In this document: positions 51,090 to 60,126 of the stretch, in pieces
Layout: each line of letters opens with the position of its first letter
Position numbering within the stretch: position 1 is the first letter of the stretch
DNA from: CALJUZ01 sp003387805
GTDB lineage: Bacteria; Bacillota; Limnochordia; Limnochordales; ZCTH02-B6
Length of the DNA: 64,000 bases
NCBI GenBank assembly: GCA_937975235.1
Contig: CALJUZ010000066.1
Location: 1-64,000 of the forward strand
Direction: 5' to 3'
Translations under genes and position numbers: made by a program
Notes under the pieces: model-generated
Databases searched by the model: none
What the model saw: the letters and a program-made list of their open reading frames with translations, nothing else
Told to the model about the DNA's origin: nothing

Positions 51090-51551
51090 TCAAAACTCCG
51101 CGACCAAGTGGGCTTTCGCCACCTGGTCCACGGGAATGCGCCTCTCCTCGCCGTCGATGCGGAGCACCACCGCTCCGCCCTCCAGCCCCAAGAGTTCGCC
51201 CTTGAAATTCCGCCGCCCTTCCACGGGACCGTAGGTGCGCACCTGCACCGTGTGCCCGGCGAAGCGCACGAAGTCCCGGGGCTTGGTCAGCGGCCGCTCC
51301 ACGCCCGGCGACGACACTTCCAGCGTGTAGCTGTCCTCGATGGGGTCCACTTCGTCCAGCTTGTCGCCGAGCAGCCGGCTCATGGCCTGGCAGTCGTCCA
51401 GCGTCACGCCGCCGGGTTTGTCGATGAACACCCGCACCACGCGACCGCCCGCCTCGCGGCGAAACTCCACGTCGACGATTTCCAGCCGCAGCGGCTCGGC
51501 CAGCTGCTCCGCCAGCTCGGCGATGATTTCCACGGGCCTCTTGGCGGCCAT
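51090..51551 (-). CDS. rimP: Ribosome maturation factor RimP
   Basis: 153 residues. LRLEIVDVEFRREAGGRVVRVFIDKPGGVTLDDC and LEVSSPGVERPLTKPRDF identify RimP. Needed for 30S assembly. First gene of the nusA-infB unit, with the promoter at 51657-51685 and a striking leader hairpin. Confidence 0.95.
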   Translation of the reverse strand: MAAKRPVEIIAELAEQLAEPLRLEIVDVEFRREAGGRVVRVFIDKPGGVTLDDCQAMSRLLGDKLDEVDPIEDSYTLEVSSPGVERPLTKPRDFVRFAGHTVQVRTYGPVEGRRNFKGELLGLEGGAVVLRIDGEERRIPVDQVAKAHLVAEF

Positions 51552-51596
51552 CCCCGATCCCTCCGAATTCGAGCGGCGGCAAAAAGCGCCTTACAC

Positions 51597-51629
51597 GCCG
51601 AAAGAGTGGGGCGACCCCACTCTTTCGGC
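51597..51629 (-). other. Perfect 15-bp hairpin in the rimP leader
   Basis: GCCGAAAGAGTGGGG and its exact complement enclose a 3-base loop. On the minus strand it lies about 20 bases downstream of the predicted rimP start point and past the polC stop. The nearest T5 is 11 bases further on, so termination is possible but not canonical. It may end polC transcripts or act as a leader control element. Confidence 0.7.
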
Positions 51630-51656
51630 TCCGCACGTATGCTCGTTGCCGGAAAT

Positions 51657-51685
51657 AGTATACCATCTCTCCGAGCCGTTGGCAA
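51657..51685 (-). promoter_or_regulatory. Sigma-A promoter of rimP-nusA-infB
   Basis: TTGCCA (51685-51680), 17-base spacer, TATACT (51662-51657) on the minus strand, just after the polC stop. Confidence 0.75.
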
Positions 51686-51692
51686 CAAGGCG

Positions 51693-54600
51693 TTAAAAAA
51701 GTGTCAATTGATCCGTTTCCGGCAGGCCCTCCAGGGCGCCGTGGCGCCGCAGCGCGTCGATGACGTTCTTGCCCACCTTGGCCTTGGCCCGCAAATCGTC
51801 GATGGACGTGAACTGCCCCTGGCTGCGGGCTTCCACGATGCTGTGGGCCGCGCTCTCGCCCACGCCCGACAACGACACCAGCGGCGGCAGCAGCCCTTCC
51901 TCGGTCACCTGGAACCGGAGCGCGTCGGACTCGTACAAATCGATGCGGCGGAAGCGGACGCCCCGGGCCATGGCCTCCAAAACCAGCTGCATGGTGGTGG
52001 CCAGCGCCTTCTCCCGCTGGGTCGCGTCCTGCCCTTTGCGCTCCACCGCCTCCACGGCGCGGCGGATCTCGTCTTTGCCCTGCACCAGCAAATCCGCGTC
52101 GCACTCTTCCGCCCGCACCGTCAGCGCCGCCGCGTAAAACGCCTCGGGGTAGTGCACTTTGAAGTACGCGATGCGAAAGGCCATCATGACGTAGGCGGCC
52201 GCGTGGGCCTTCGGAAACATGTAGCTGATCTTGCGGCACGAATCGATGTACCACGGGGGCAGGTCGAAGCGCCGCATCAGCTGCTCGTCCTCGGCCGTCA
52301 GCCCCCGGCCTTTGCGCACCTGCTCCATGATGCGGAACGCGTTGCTCGCGTCCATGCCTTTGTGAATGAGGAAGGTCATAATGTCGTCTCGCGTCGCGAT
52401 GACCTGGCTCAGCGTGGCCTGGCCCTGGCGCACCAGCTCCTGCGCGTTGTTCAGCCAGACGTCGGTGCCGTGCGAGAGGCCCGAGATGCGCACCAGCTCG
52501 GAAAAGGTCTTCGGCCGCGTGTCCTCCAGCATCTGCCGCACGAAGCCGGTGCCGAACTCGGGCACGCCCAGGGTGCCCACGGTGCTGCCGGCCGCGTCCG
52601 CGGGCCCGATGCCCAACGGGTCCAGGCTGCTGAAGATGGCCAGCGTGTCCGGGTCGTCCAGCGGGATGCGGGTGACGTCCACGCCGGTCAAATCCTCCAG
52701 CATGCGCAGGATGGTCGGATCGTCGTGGCCTAGAATGTCCAGCTTCACCAAGTTGTCGTGCAGCGCGGAGTAATCGAAATGCGTCGTGATGACGCCCGAT
52801 TCCCGGTCGTTGGCCGGGTGCTGCACCGGCGTGAATTCGTGGATGTCGCGCCCCTTGGGCACGACGATAAGGCCGCCGGGGTGCTGGCCCGTGGTGCGGC
52901 GCACGCCCGAGCAGCCCCGTACCAGCCGGTTGACCTCCGCGCTGCGGGGCTCCGCGCCGATGGACTCGAGGAACTTGCGCACGTACCCGTACGCGGTGCG
53001 CTCGGCCAGCGTCGCGATGGTGCCGGCGCGGTAGACGTTCTCCTTGCCCAAAAGCTCTTCGGCGTACTGGTGGGCCCGGGACTGGTATTCGCCCGAGAAG
53101 TTGAGGTCGATGTCCGGCACTTTGTCGCCGTGAAAACCCATAAACGTCTCGAACGGAATGTCGAAGCCGTCTTTGTGCAGCTCCGCGCCGCACTGCGGGC
53201 AGCTCTCCCGGGGCAGATCGATGCCGCAGCCCACCGAGCCGTCGGTGAAAAACCGGCTCCAGCGGCACCGGGGGCATACGTAGTGGGGCGGCAGGGGGTT
53301 GACTTCGGTGATGCCGCAGAGGGTGGCCACCAGCGACGAGCCCACCGAGCCCCGGGAGCCCACCAGATAGCCGTCCTCCAGAGACTTTTTCACCAGCAGG
53401 TGCGCGATGTAGTACAGCGGCGCGAAGCCGTTGTCGATGACGGCCCGCAGCTCCCGTTCCAGCCGCTCCTGCACGATGGGCGGCGGCGGGTCGCCGTAGC
53501 GGGCCTTGGCCGTCTCCCGGGCGATGCGCTCGATTTCTTCGGCCGCCCCGGGCACGTCGGGCGTGTGCAGCCCTTCCGGCACCGGGCCCATCTCCTGGCA
53601 GCGGTCGGCGATTTGCCGCGGGTAGTCGATGACGACCCGGCGGGCCCGCTCTTCGCCCAAATACGCAAACTCCTCCAGCATTTCCGCGGTGGTGCGCAAA
53701 TACAGCGGCGTGGGCCGCTCGGCGGTGGAAAAGCCGTGGCCGGCCATGATGATGCGGCGGAAGATCTCGTCCTCCGGGTGGATGAAGTGCGCGTCGGACG
53801 TGGCCACCACGGGCATGCCCAGTTCCTCGGCCAGCGACACGATGGTCCGGTTGATGTCCCGCAGGCCTTCTTCGTCCTTCACCGTGCCGTCGTCGACCAG
53901 GAAGCGGTTGTTGCCCAAAGGCTGGATCTCCAGGTAATCGTAAAAGCGGGCGATCTCCAGCAGGCGCTGGCGCGGCTGTCCTTCGAGAATGGCCTGGAAC
54001 AGCTCGCCCGCCTCGCACGCGGAGCCGACAATGAGGCCCTCGCGGCGCTTTTCGATTTCGGACCTGGGAATCCGCGGATGGCGGTAGAAATGGTGCAAGT
54101 GGGACAGCGACACCAGCTCGTACAAGTGCCGCAGGCCCGTCTTGTCGGCGGCCAGGATGACGATGTGGTACGAGCGGCCCCGCTCGTCGCCGTCGTTGAC
54201 CAAATAGCCTTCGACGCCGTAAATGAGCTTGATGCCCGCGGCTTTGGCCGCCGCGTACGCGTCGGGAAACGCGTGGACGACGCCGTGGTCCGTCACCGCG
54301 ATGGCCGGATGGCCCCACTCCGCGGCCTGGCGAATAATGTCTCTGGTGTCGGCGGCGCCGTCCAGGCTGCTCATTTTCGTGTGCAGATGAAGCTCCACCC
54401 GTTTTTCCGGGTGATCGTCCGTGCGCCGCCGCGGCGGCGCTTCCGCGACGGCCGAGGGGTCGATGACCAGTTCCTGGGTAAAGCGATCGATCTCGGCCCG
54501 GCCCCGTACTTTCACCCACTGCCCCTTTTTCACGGGGGGCTTGGCGTCGGCCTCGCCGCGGACGAAGGCCTTGACGGTGATGGAGTCGGTCTTGTCCGTG

Positions 54601-55289
54601 ATGTCGAAGGTGAGCAGCTGCCCGCCCCGGACCTCCCGCGCCTCGCACGTCAGCACTTCGCCTTCGACGATGACCTCCCGGCGCGGCTCCCGCAAGTCCC
54701 CCAGCGGCGTGGGCTCGCCGTCAATGCGCTCCACCAGCAGGGACGACCCGGCCCGGCCGTTGCCCCGCCGCCGGCTTTCCCGGCCCGAGGGCGGCGCGAC
54801 GGGAATGCCGTTGGCGGCCCGCTCGAGGATGAAGTTCATGTACTGGTCTTCGTCCAGCTCCTCCAGGGGCGGCGGCTCCTCCGGCGGCGGCGCTTCTTCG
54901 GGCCGGTCCGCCGCCGCAGGTTCCCCGGCCGCCGCAGGCACGGCCGCGGGCGCGGGCGCCGCCGCGTCGTCCCCGGCGGGCGCCGCCACGTCCGGTTCCG
55001 ACCCTTGGGCCTGCCGCTCAAAGACGAAGGTCACCCGGTCCACGCCGGTGACGGACTGCAGCAGCCGCTCCTCCAGCTTCCGCAGCGTCTCGTCCGGGAC
55101 GGGCCGCGGACCGGACAGCACCACACGCCACGCCCGGCGGACCGTGTCCACCTCCACCCGCTGCAGCGCCGCCGCGCGCACCGCGGCGGCTTCGTCCTCG
55201 GACAGGCGCGGCAGCACTTTGCCCAGCGCGTCGGCCTCTTCCGGCTGAATGATGTATACGCTCATTGGTGCACCTCGTTGTCGGGTCAA
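51693..55289 (-). CDS. polC: DNA polymerase III PolC lacking the inserted exonuclease domain
   Basis: 1198 residues; Bacillus PolC has 1437. Order: N-terminal domain (1-95), a Pro/Ala linker (95-140), OB fold (about 195-270), PHP domain (from HLHT at 293), polymerase core with the PolC-type zinc knuckle (CPRCRW...CPQCG) and PDIDLNFSG, and C-terminal helix-hairpin-helix. In other PolC proteins a DnaQ-like 3'-5' exonuclease interrupts the PHP domain; here VEGYLVNDG runs directly into YHIVILAADKTGLRHLYELVSL, so the insert is absent. PHP metal motifs (HLHT, TDHG, YGVEGY, YHIV, SACEAGE, SDAH) are all kept and may provide proofreading. Start ATG is preceded by a good ribosome site. Confidence 0.96.
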   Translation of the reverse strand: MTRQRGAPMSVYIIQPEEADALGKVLPRLSEDEAAAVRAAALQRVEVDTVRRAWRVVLSGPRPVPDETLRKLEERLLQSVTGVDRVTFVFERQAQGSEPDVAAPAGDDAAAPAPAAVPAAAGEPAAADRPEEAPPPEEPPPLEELDEDQYMNFILERAANGIPVAPPSGRESRRRGNGRAGSSLLVERIDGEPTPLGDLREPRREVIVEGEVLTCEAREVRGGQLLTFDITDKTDSITVKAFVRGEADAKPPVKKGQWVKVRGRAEIDRFTQELVIDPSAVAEAPPRRRTDDHPEKRVELHLHTKMSSLDGAADTRDIIRQAAEWGHPAIAVTDHGVVHAFPDAYAAAKAAGIKLIYGVEGYLVNDGDERGRSYHIVILAADKTGLRHLYELVSLSHLHHFYRHPRIPRSEIEKRREGLIVGSACEAGELFQAILEGQPRQRLLEIARFYDYLEIQPLGNNRFLVDDGTVKDEEGLRDINRTIVSLAEELGMPVVATSDAHFIHPEDEIFRRIIMAGHGFSTAERPTPLYLRTTAEMLEEFAYLGEERARRVVIDYPRQIADRCQEMGPVPEGLHTPDVPGAAEEIERIARETAKARYGDPPPPIVQERLERELRAVIDNGFAPLYYIAHLLVKKSLEDGYLVGSRGSVGSSLVATLCGITEVNPLPPHYVCPRCRWSRFFTDGSVGCGIDLPRESCPQCGAELHKDGFDIPFETFMGFHGDKVPDIDLNFSGEYQSRAHQYAEELLGKENVYRAGTIATLAERTAYGYVRKFLESIGAEPRSAEVNRLVRGCSGVRRTTGQHPGGLIVVPKGRDIHEFTPVQHPANDRESGVITTHFDYSALHDNLVKLDILGHDDPTILRMLEDLTGVDVTRIPLDDPDTLAIFSSLDPLGIGPADAAGSTVGTLGVPEFGTGFVRQMLEDTRPKTFSELVRISGLSHGTDVWLNNAQELVRQGQATLSQVIATRDDIMTFLIHKGMDASNAFRIMEQVRKGRGLTAEDEQLMRRFDLPPWYIDSCRKISYMFPKAHAAAYVMMAFRIAYFKVHYPEAFYAAALTVRAEECDADLLVQGKDEIRRAVEAVERKGQDATQREKALATTMQLVLEAMARGVRFRRIDLYESDALRFQVTEEGLLPPLVSLSGVGESAAHSIVEARSQGQFTSIDDLRAKAKVGKNVIDALRRHGALEGLPETDQLTLF

Positions 55290-55320
55290 TGACGGGTGCG
55301 GCCGCAGCGCAAAGGCCGCG

Positions 55321-55944
55321 TCAGCGGTACGACCGCAGGATTTCCCAGTACATCTGCACGCGGGCCCGGAAACCTTTCCACAGGCCGGCCTTTTCTTCCT
55401 TCATGACGTGGGCCAGGCCCGGCAGGCTGACCCGGGCCACCTTCAGGCCTTGCTTGTCCGCGTAGCGGGAGAGGGCCGCCTCCACGCCGAAGCCGGCCTG
55501 TTCCAGGTCCGGAACCTGTTCGAGCACGTCGCGGCGCACCGCCCGCTGCCCCGTCAAGAACGGGGCCAGCTTCTGGGCGATGTCCGTCAGAGGCCGCCCG
55601 TCGGCGAACACGCCGATGGTCATGTCCGCCCGGCCCGCGGCCACGGGCTCCACCAGGGAGTAAATGTGGCCGGCGCGCAAGCCGATCAAGTCCGCGTCCA
55701 AAAACAAGATCACGTCCGCGTCGGTATGCTGCACGCCGGCCATCATCGCGCCGCCTTTGCCCACGTTTTCGGGCAGTTCCACCACGTTCACGCCGTAGCG
55801 GCGGGCCACGGCCGCGGTGTCGTCGCGGCAGCCGTCGCAGACGACAATGACCTCGTCCACGTGGACGCTGCGCACGACCCGGCTCAGCACGCGCCCGATG
55901 TGGGCCGCTTCGTTGAACGCCGGTATGACGGCGGCGATTTTCAT
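55321..55944 (-). CDS. Family 2 glycosyltransferase (DPM1/GtrB-like)
   Basis: 207 residues. GT-A fold start AAVIPAFNEAAHIGRVL, VCDGCRDDT, NVGKGGAM and the metal-binding FLDADLIGL. It lacks membrane helices after the catalytic domain. The acceptor is unknown; a polyprenyl phosphate is common for this type. It lies between polC and proS without a clear pathway partner. Confidence 0.88.
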   Translation of the reverse strand: MKIAAVIPAFNEAAHIGRVLSRVVRSVHVDEVIVVCDGCRDDTAAVARRYGVNVVELPENVGKGGAMMAGVQHTDADVILFLDADLIGLRAGHIYSLVEPVAAGRADMTIGVFADGRPLTDIAQKLAPFLTGQRAVRRDVLEQVPDLEQAGFGVEAALSRYADKQGLKVARVSLPGLAHVMKEEKAGLWKGFRARVQMYWEILRSYR

Positions 55945-55969
55945 GTTCTTTCTCTCCCGTCCCGGGCCC

Positions 55970-57688
55970 TCACGCGGACAGCGCCGCTCTCACCTGCTCC
56001 CGGACGAAAGCGGCGGCCTCCTCGACGGGCACCCGCTCCTGCAGGCTCCCGTCGCGGCTGGTCACCTCCACGGCGTCTTCGGCCAGAGCCCGCGGCCCGA
56101 TGGTGATCCGCCACGGGAACCCGATCAAGTCCGCGTCGTTGAACTTGACGCCCGCCCTCTCCAGACGGTCGTCCAGCACCACTTCCACGCCCGCGGCCGA
56201 AAGCTCCTCGTACAGGCGCTCGGCCACTTGCCGCTGGCGCTGGTCCTCGTAGTTCACGGGCACCACGATGACGTGGTAGGGCGCCACCGACGCCGGCCAG
56301 CGGATGCCGCGCTCGTCGTGGTGCTGCTCGATGATGGCGGCCATCGTCCGGCCGATGCCGATGCCGTAGCTCCCCATGACAATAGGTTTGGCTTTTCCGT
56401 CCTCGTCCAAATACGTCGCGCCCAAGGCCTCCGAGTACCGGGTGCCCAGCTTGAACACGTGGCCCACTTCGATGCCCCGGGCCGCCGCGACGGGCGCCCC
56501 GCAGCGGACGCACGCGTCGCCCGCCTGGACGGTGCGGATGTCCGCAATGTCGTCGGCCTGCCAGTCCCGGCCCGGCTGCACGTGGATCAGGTGCGCGTCG
56601 GCCGCGTTGGCGCCGGCCACCGCGTCCGCCACGGCCCACGCCCACGGATCCGCGACGATGCGCACGCCTTTCAGGCCCACGGGGCCGGAGAAGCCCACCG
56701 GCGCGCCGGTCACGCTCTGGATGCGCTCGGCCGAAGCCATCTCCAGCGTCTTGGCGCCCAAGATCCGCTTCAGCTTCACTTCGTTCAGCTCGTGGTCGCC
56801 CCGCACCACCGCCGCGACGGGCTGGCCGTCGGCTTCATAAAGGAGCGTCTTCAAGAGTCGGGCCGGCTCCACGCCCAGAAGCCGCGCCACCTCGTCGATG
56901 GTGCGGGCGCCCGGCGTCGCCACCTGCTCCGCGGGCGGCGTCTCCGCCCGGGCCGCCGGCGCCGGCGGCGGGGCGCTCTCGGCCTTCTCGGTGTTGGCCG
57001 CGTAGTCGCACGCGGTGCAGTACACCACTTCGTCTTCGCCCGCGTCGGCCAGCACCATGAATTCGTGGTTGGCCGTGCCGCCGATCTCGCCGGGATCCGC
57101 CTCCACGGCACGCGTCGTCAGGCCGCAGCGGGCGAAAATGCGCTCGTACGCCTCGTACATGTAGCGGTAGCTGACGTCGAGGCCTTCCTCGTCGCGGTCA
57201 AAAGAATACAAGTCCTTCATGATGAACTCGCGCCCGCGCATGAGGCCGAACCGGGGCCGCGGTTCGTCGCGGTACTTGTTGGCGATCTGGTACAGCCGCA
57301 GCGGCAGCTGCCGGTACGACCGGACTTCGGCCCGCATCAGCGCGGTGATGAGCTCCTCGTGGGTCGGGCCGAGGCAGAAGTCACGGCCGTGGCGATCCTT
57401 CAGCCGGAACATGTAGTCGCCGTATTCGTCCCACCGACCCGTCTCCTGCCAAAGCTCCGCGGGCTGGACCACGGGCATGAGCATTTCCTGGCCGCCCTTG
57501 GCGTCCATCTCCTCGCGCACGATCTGCTCGATTTTGCGCAGCACCCGCCACGCGAGGGGCAAGTACGTGTAAATGCCGGCCGCCGCCCGCCGGATGAAAC
57601 CGGCCCGGAGCATCAGCTGATGGCTGATGACTTCCGCCTCGCTCGGCGTCTCCCGCAAAGTCGGCGCCCACAGCTGCGACATGCGCAT
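55970..57688 (-). CDS. proS: Prolyl-tRNA synthetase, bacterial type with editing domain
   Basis: 572 residues, class II. Motifs: 1 around AGIYTYLPLAWRVLRKIEQIVREEM, 2 RPRFGLMRGREFIMKD, 3 GIGIGRTMAA. The editing (YbaK-like) domain is inserted between motifs 2 and 3 (about 240-400). It charges tRNA-Pro and clears Ala-tRNA-Pro. The ATG at 57688 and another two codons later are both possible; GGGAGG precedes. No T-box is seen upstream. Confidence 0.97.
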   Translation of the reverse strand: MRMSQLWAPTLRETPSEAEVISHQLMLRAGFIRRAAAGIYTYLPLAWRVLRKIEQIVREEMDAKGGQEMLMPVVQPAELWQETGRWDEYGDYMFRLKDRHGRDFCLGPTHEELITALMRAEVRSYRQLPLRLYQIANKYRDEPRPRFGLMRGREFIMKDLYSFDRDEEGLDVSYRYMYEAYERIFARCGLTTRAVEADPGEIGGTANHEFMVLADAGEDEVVYCTACDYAANTEKAESAPPPAPAARAETPPAEQVATPGARTIDEVARLLGVEPARLLKTLLYEADGQPVAAVVRGDHELNEVKLKRILGAKTLEMASAERIQSVTGAPVGFSGPVGLKGVRIVADPWAWAVADAVAGANAADAHLIHVQPGRDWQADDIADIRTVQAGDACVRCGAPVAAARGIEVGHVFKLGTRYSEALGATYLDEDGKAKPIVMGSYGIGIGRTMAAIIEQHHDERGIRWPASVAPYHVIVVPVNYEDQRQRQVAERLYEELSAAGVEVVLDDRLERAGVKFNDADLIGFPWRITIGPRALAEDAVEVTSRDGSLQERVPVEEAAAFVREQVRAALSA

Positions 57689-57745
57689 GGGTCAACCTCC
57701 CTATTTCCCCGCTGTGCACGGCCTGACCCGCCGCGGCCCGCGGCG

Positions 57746-58837
57746 TCAGTGGCCGAACAGCCGCGACAAATCCAGGTAAAATACCACGGCCATCAGCATG
57801 AGCAGAAGCGTCATGCCGACGAACTGCGCCATCCCCTGCTGCTCGGGCTTCAGGGGCCGGCCCCGCACGGCCTCGATGACCAAAAACAGCAGCCAGCCGC
57901 CGTCCAAGACCGGCACGGGCAGCAGGTTGATCAGCGCCAGGTTGACGTTGAGCACCGCGGCAAACAGGAGCAAATAGCCCACGCCCATGCGGGCCGTCTC
58001 GCCCACGCCCCTGAAAATGCCGATGGGCCCGGTGACGCTCTCCCGCAGTTCCGCGCCGGGCGTCTGTCCCGTAATGGTCCGGCCCAGCCAGCTGATGAGC
58101 TCCCACGTCCACTGCACCACGTCCGACGCGGCCTGCGCCGCCGCCGCCCCGAAGGGCAGGCGCTCCTTGCCGGCCATGCCGCCGGCGATGACGGTGACGC
58201 CGATGAGCACCCGCTGGGCTTCCTCATTGTAGCGGGCCTCCACGGGGAAGAGGAGCCGGCGGCCGTCCCGCTCCACCTCCACCACGACCTCCCGGTCCGG
58301 ATACTGCTGCAGCACGGCGCTGAGCTCGGCCAGGTTCGACACTCTCTGTCCCTCGACCGAAATGATCGCGTCCCCGGGCTGAATGCCCGCCGCGGCCGCG
58401 GGCCCGTCGGGCAGCACGTCCGTCACCGCAAAGGGCACGGCCACGGCCCAGTGGAAAAGGAAGAGCAGCACGAAGGCCAGCACGAAGTTGGCCAGAGGGC
58501 CGGCCGCGATGGTGGCCATGCGCTGGCCGATGGTCTTGTTCTGGAAAGAACGCTCGTCGTCCTCGGCCACTTCCTCCTCCGGGTCCACCGCGGCGTCCAT
58601 GCCCGCCAGCTTCACGAACCCGCCCAAAGGAAAGATTCGGATAGAGTAGACCGTCTCGCCCCGCTTCCATTGGACCAGGGCCCGGCCGAAGCCGAGGGCG
58701 AACTCGTGCACCTTGATGCCGACGCGACGCGCCACCAGAAAGTGGCCCAGCTCGTGGAAAAACACGATGGTGCCGAACACGGCCACAAAGGGCACGACCC
58801 ACGTAATCAGCCAATCCCAAAGCACCAGCGGAGTCAT
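57746..58837 (-). CDS. rseP: RseP/RasP site-2 intramembrane metalloprotease
   Basis: 363 residues. HELGH (28-32) in the first membrane segment, one PDZ domain (about 120-200, FAVTDVLPDGPAAAAGIQPGD), and NLLPVPVLDGG with the third zinc ligand near the C-terminus. Cuts membrane-embedded anti-sigma factors and signal peptide remnants. It starts 17 bases after dxr. A second, split membrane part of the usual four-helix layout is recognisable. Confidence 0.96.
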   Translation of the reverse strand: MTPLVLWDWLITWVVPFVAVFGTIVFFHELGHFLVARRVGIKVHEFALGFGRALVQWKRGETVYSIRIFPLGGFVKLAGMDAAVDPEEEVAEDDERSFQNKTIGQRMATIAAGPLANFVLAFVLLFLFHWAVAVPFAVTDVLPDGPAAAAGIQPGDAIISVEGQRVSNLAELSAVLQQYPDREVVVEVERDGRRLLFPVEARYNEEAQRVLIGVTVIAGGMAGKERLPFGAAAAQAASDVVQWTWELISWLGRTITGQTPGAELRESVTGPIGIFRGVGETARMGVGYLLLFAAVLNVNLALINLLPVPVLDGGWLLFLVIEAVRGRPLKPEQQGMAQFVGMTLLLMLMAVVFYLDLSRLFGH

Positions 58838-58853
58838 AAGAATGCTCCCTTCG

Positions 58854-60050
58854 TCACAAGGCCGCCGCGGAGCTGAGGCTCCGCACGGCCCGCCGGGCCC
58901 ATCCGTCCGCCGCCAGGATGTTGTCCAGGTCCGCGGCCTGCGGAACGTGGTCCGCCAGCACCCGTTCAACCATGCGCGGGATGTCGGCAAACCCGATGCG
59001 CCCCGCCAAAAACAGCTCCACGGCCACCTCGTTGGCCGCGTTCAGCACCGCGGGCGCCGTGCCGCCCCGCCGCAGCGCCTCGTAGGCCAAATCCAGGGCC
59101 GGGAAGCGGTCGCGATCGGGCGGCTCGAACGTCAGCCGGCCCACCTCCGACAAAGACAGCCGCTGCACGGGCGCTTCACCCCGACGGGGGTACAGCAGCG
59201 CGTACTGGATGGGGATGCGCATGTCCGTAGGCCCCAAATGGGCCAGGATGGAGCCGTCCGCGAACTCCACGCACGAGTGGACGATGCTCTGCGGGTGCAC
59301 CACCACGTCGATGCGCTCCGCCTCCACGTCAAACAGCCAGCGGGCTTCGATGACCTCGAGCCCTTTGTTCATCAGCGTGGCCGAGTCGACGGTCACCTTG
59401 GCGCCCATGCTCCACGTTGGATGCCGCAGCGCCTGCTCCGGAGTCACCGAAGCCAGCTCTTCCTTGGGCGTGGTGCGGAAGGGCCCGCCCGACGCGGTCA
59501 AAACCAGCCGGTGCACGGCGCTCATCCGCTCGCCCTGCAGACACTGGAAAATCGCGTTGTGTTCGCTGTCCACGGGCAAAATGCGGGCGCCGGCCCGGCG
59601 GGCCGTCTCCATGACCAGCTGGCCGCCGGCCACCAGCACTTCTTTGGTCGCCAGGGCCACGTCCTTGCCGGCCCGCAGCGCGGCCAGCGTGGGGATGAGG
59701 GCCTCCGCGCCCACCATGGCCATGACAACCAGATCGACGTGGTCGGCGGTCACCAAATCCACCAGGGCCGACCGGCCCGCCGCCGCCGTCAGGCCCGGCC
59801 CGGGCCCGTCACCGCCGGCGCGCAAAGCGTCGTTGACCTGTTCCGCCGCGTCCTCGTCGGCCATGACGATGCGGCGCACCGTACGCCGCAGCCAAGGGCT
59901 GGACGCCAGCGTCTCGATGACGGGGGCCGCCCGGCGGCCGGCCGCGAGCCCGACCACCGCCAGCTCGTCCGGAAAACGGCGGGCCACGTCCAGCGTCTGG
60001 CGTCCGATGGAGCCCGTTGCGCCAACGATTGCGACGTGTTTCGGTTTCAA
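58854..60050 (-). CDS. dxr: 1-deoxy-D-xylulose-5-phosphate reductoisomerase
   Basis: 398 residues. NADPH site GATGSIGRQTLDV, metal site DSEHNAIFQCLQG and TASGGPFR. Second step of the MEP isoprenoid pathway, which feeds undecaprenyl phosphate made via UppS downstream. Starts at a TTG with GGAGGTG 6 bases upstream. Confidence 0.98.
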   Translation of the reverse strand: MKPKHVAIVGATGSIGRQTLDVARRFPDELAVVGLAAGRRAAPVIETLASSPWLRRTVRRIVMADEDAAEQVNDALRAGGDGPGPGLTAAAGRSALVDLVTADHVDLVVMAMVGAEALIPTLAALRAGKDVALATKEVLVAGGQLVMETARRAGARILPVDSEHNAIFQCLQGERMSAVHRLVLTASGGPFRTTPKEELASVTPEQALRHPTWSMGAKVTVDSATLMNKGLEVIEARWLFDVEAERIDVVVHPQSIVHSCVEFADGSILAHLGPTDMRIPIQYALLYPRRGEAPVQRLSLSEVGRLTFEPPDRDRFPALDLAYEALRRGGTAPAVLNAANEVAVELFLAGRIGFADIPRMVERVLADHVPQAADLDNILAADGWARRAVRSLSSAAAL

Positions 60051-60076
60051 CGCGCCACCTCCGTGTTGCTCACCGT

Positions 60077-60107
60077 ATTATACCACAGCCGATTCGGGCG
60101 AGTCCAA
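60077..60107 (-). promoter_or_regulatory. Promoter of dxr (extended -10)
   Basis: On the minus strand TGGTATAAT, an extended -10 with perfect TATAAT (60082-60077). The nearest -35, TTGGAC (60107-60102), is 19 bases away, so the extended -10 may compensate. Confidence 0.7.
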
Positions 60108-60126
60108 GCCGGGCCGCCGGCGCAGC

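Noticed and set aside
57689..57745. T-box or other riboswitch before proS, and S-box before the methionine gamma-lyase-like gene
   Set aside because: The gaps are too short or absent, and no T-box bulge or SAM-riboswitch core was seen.
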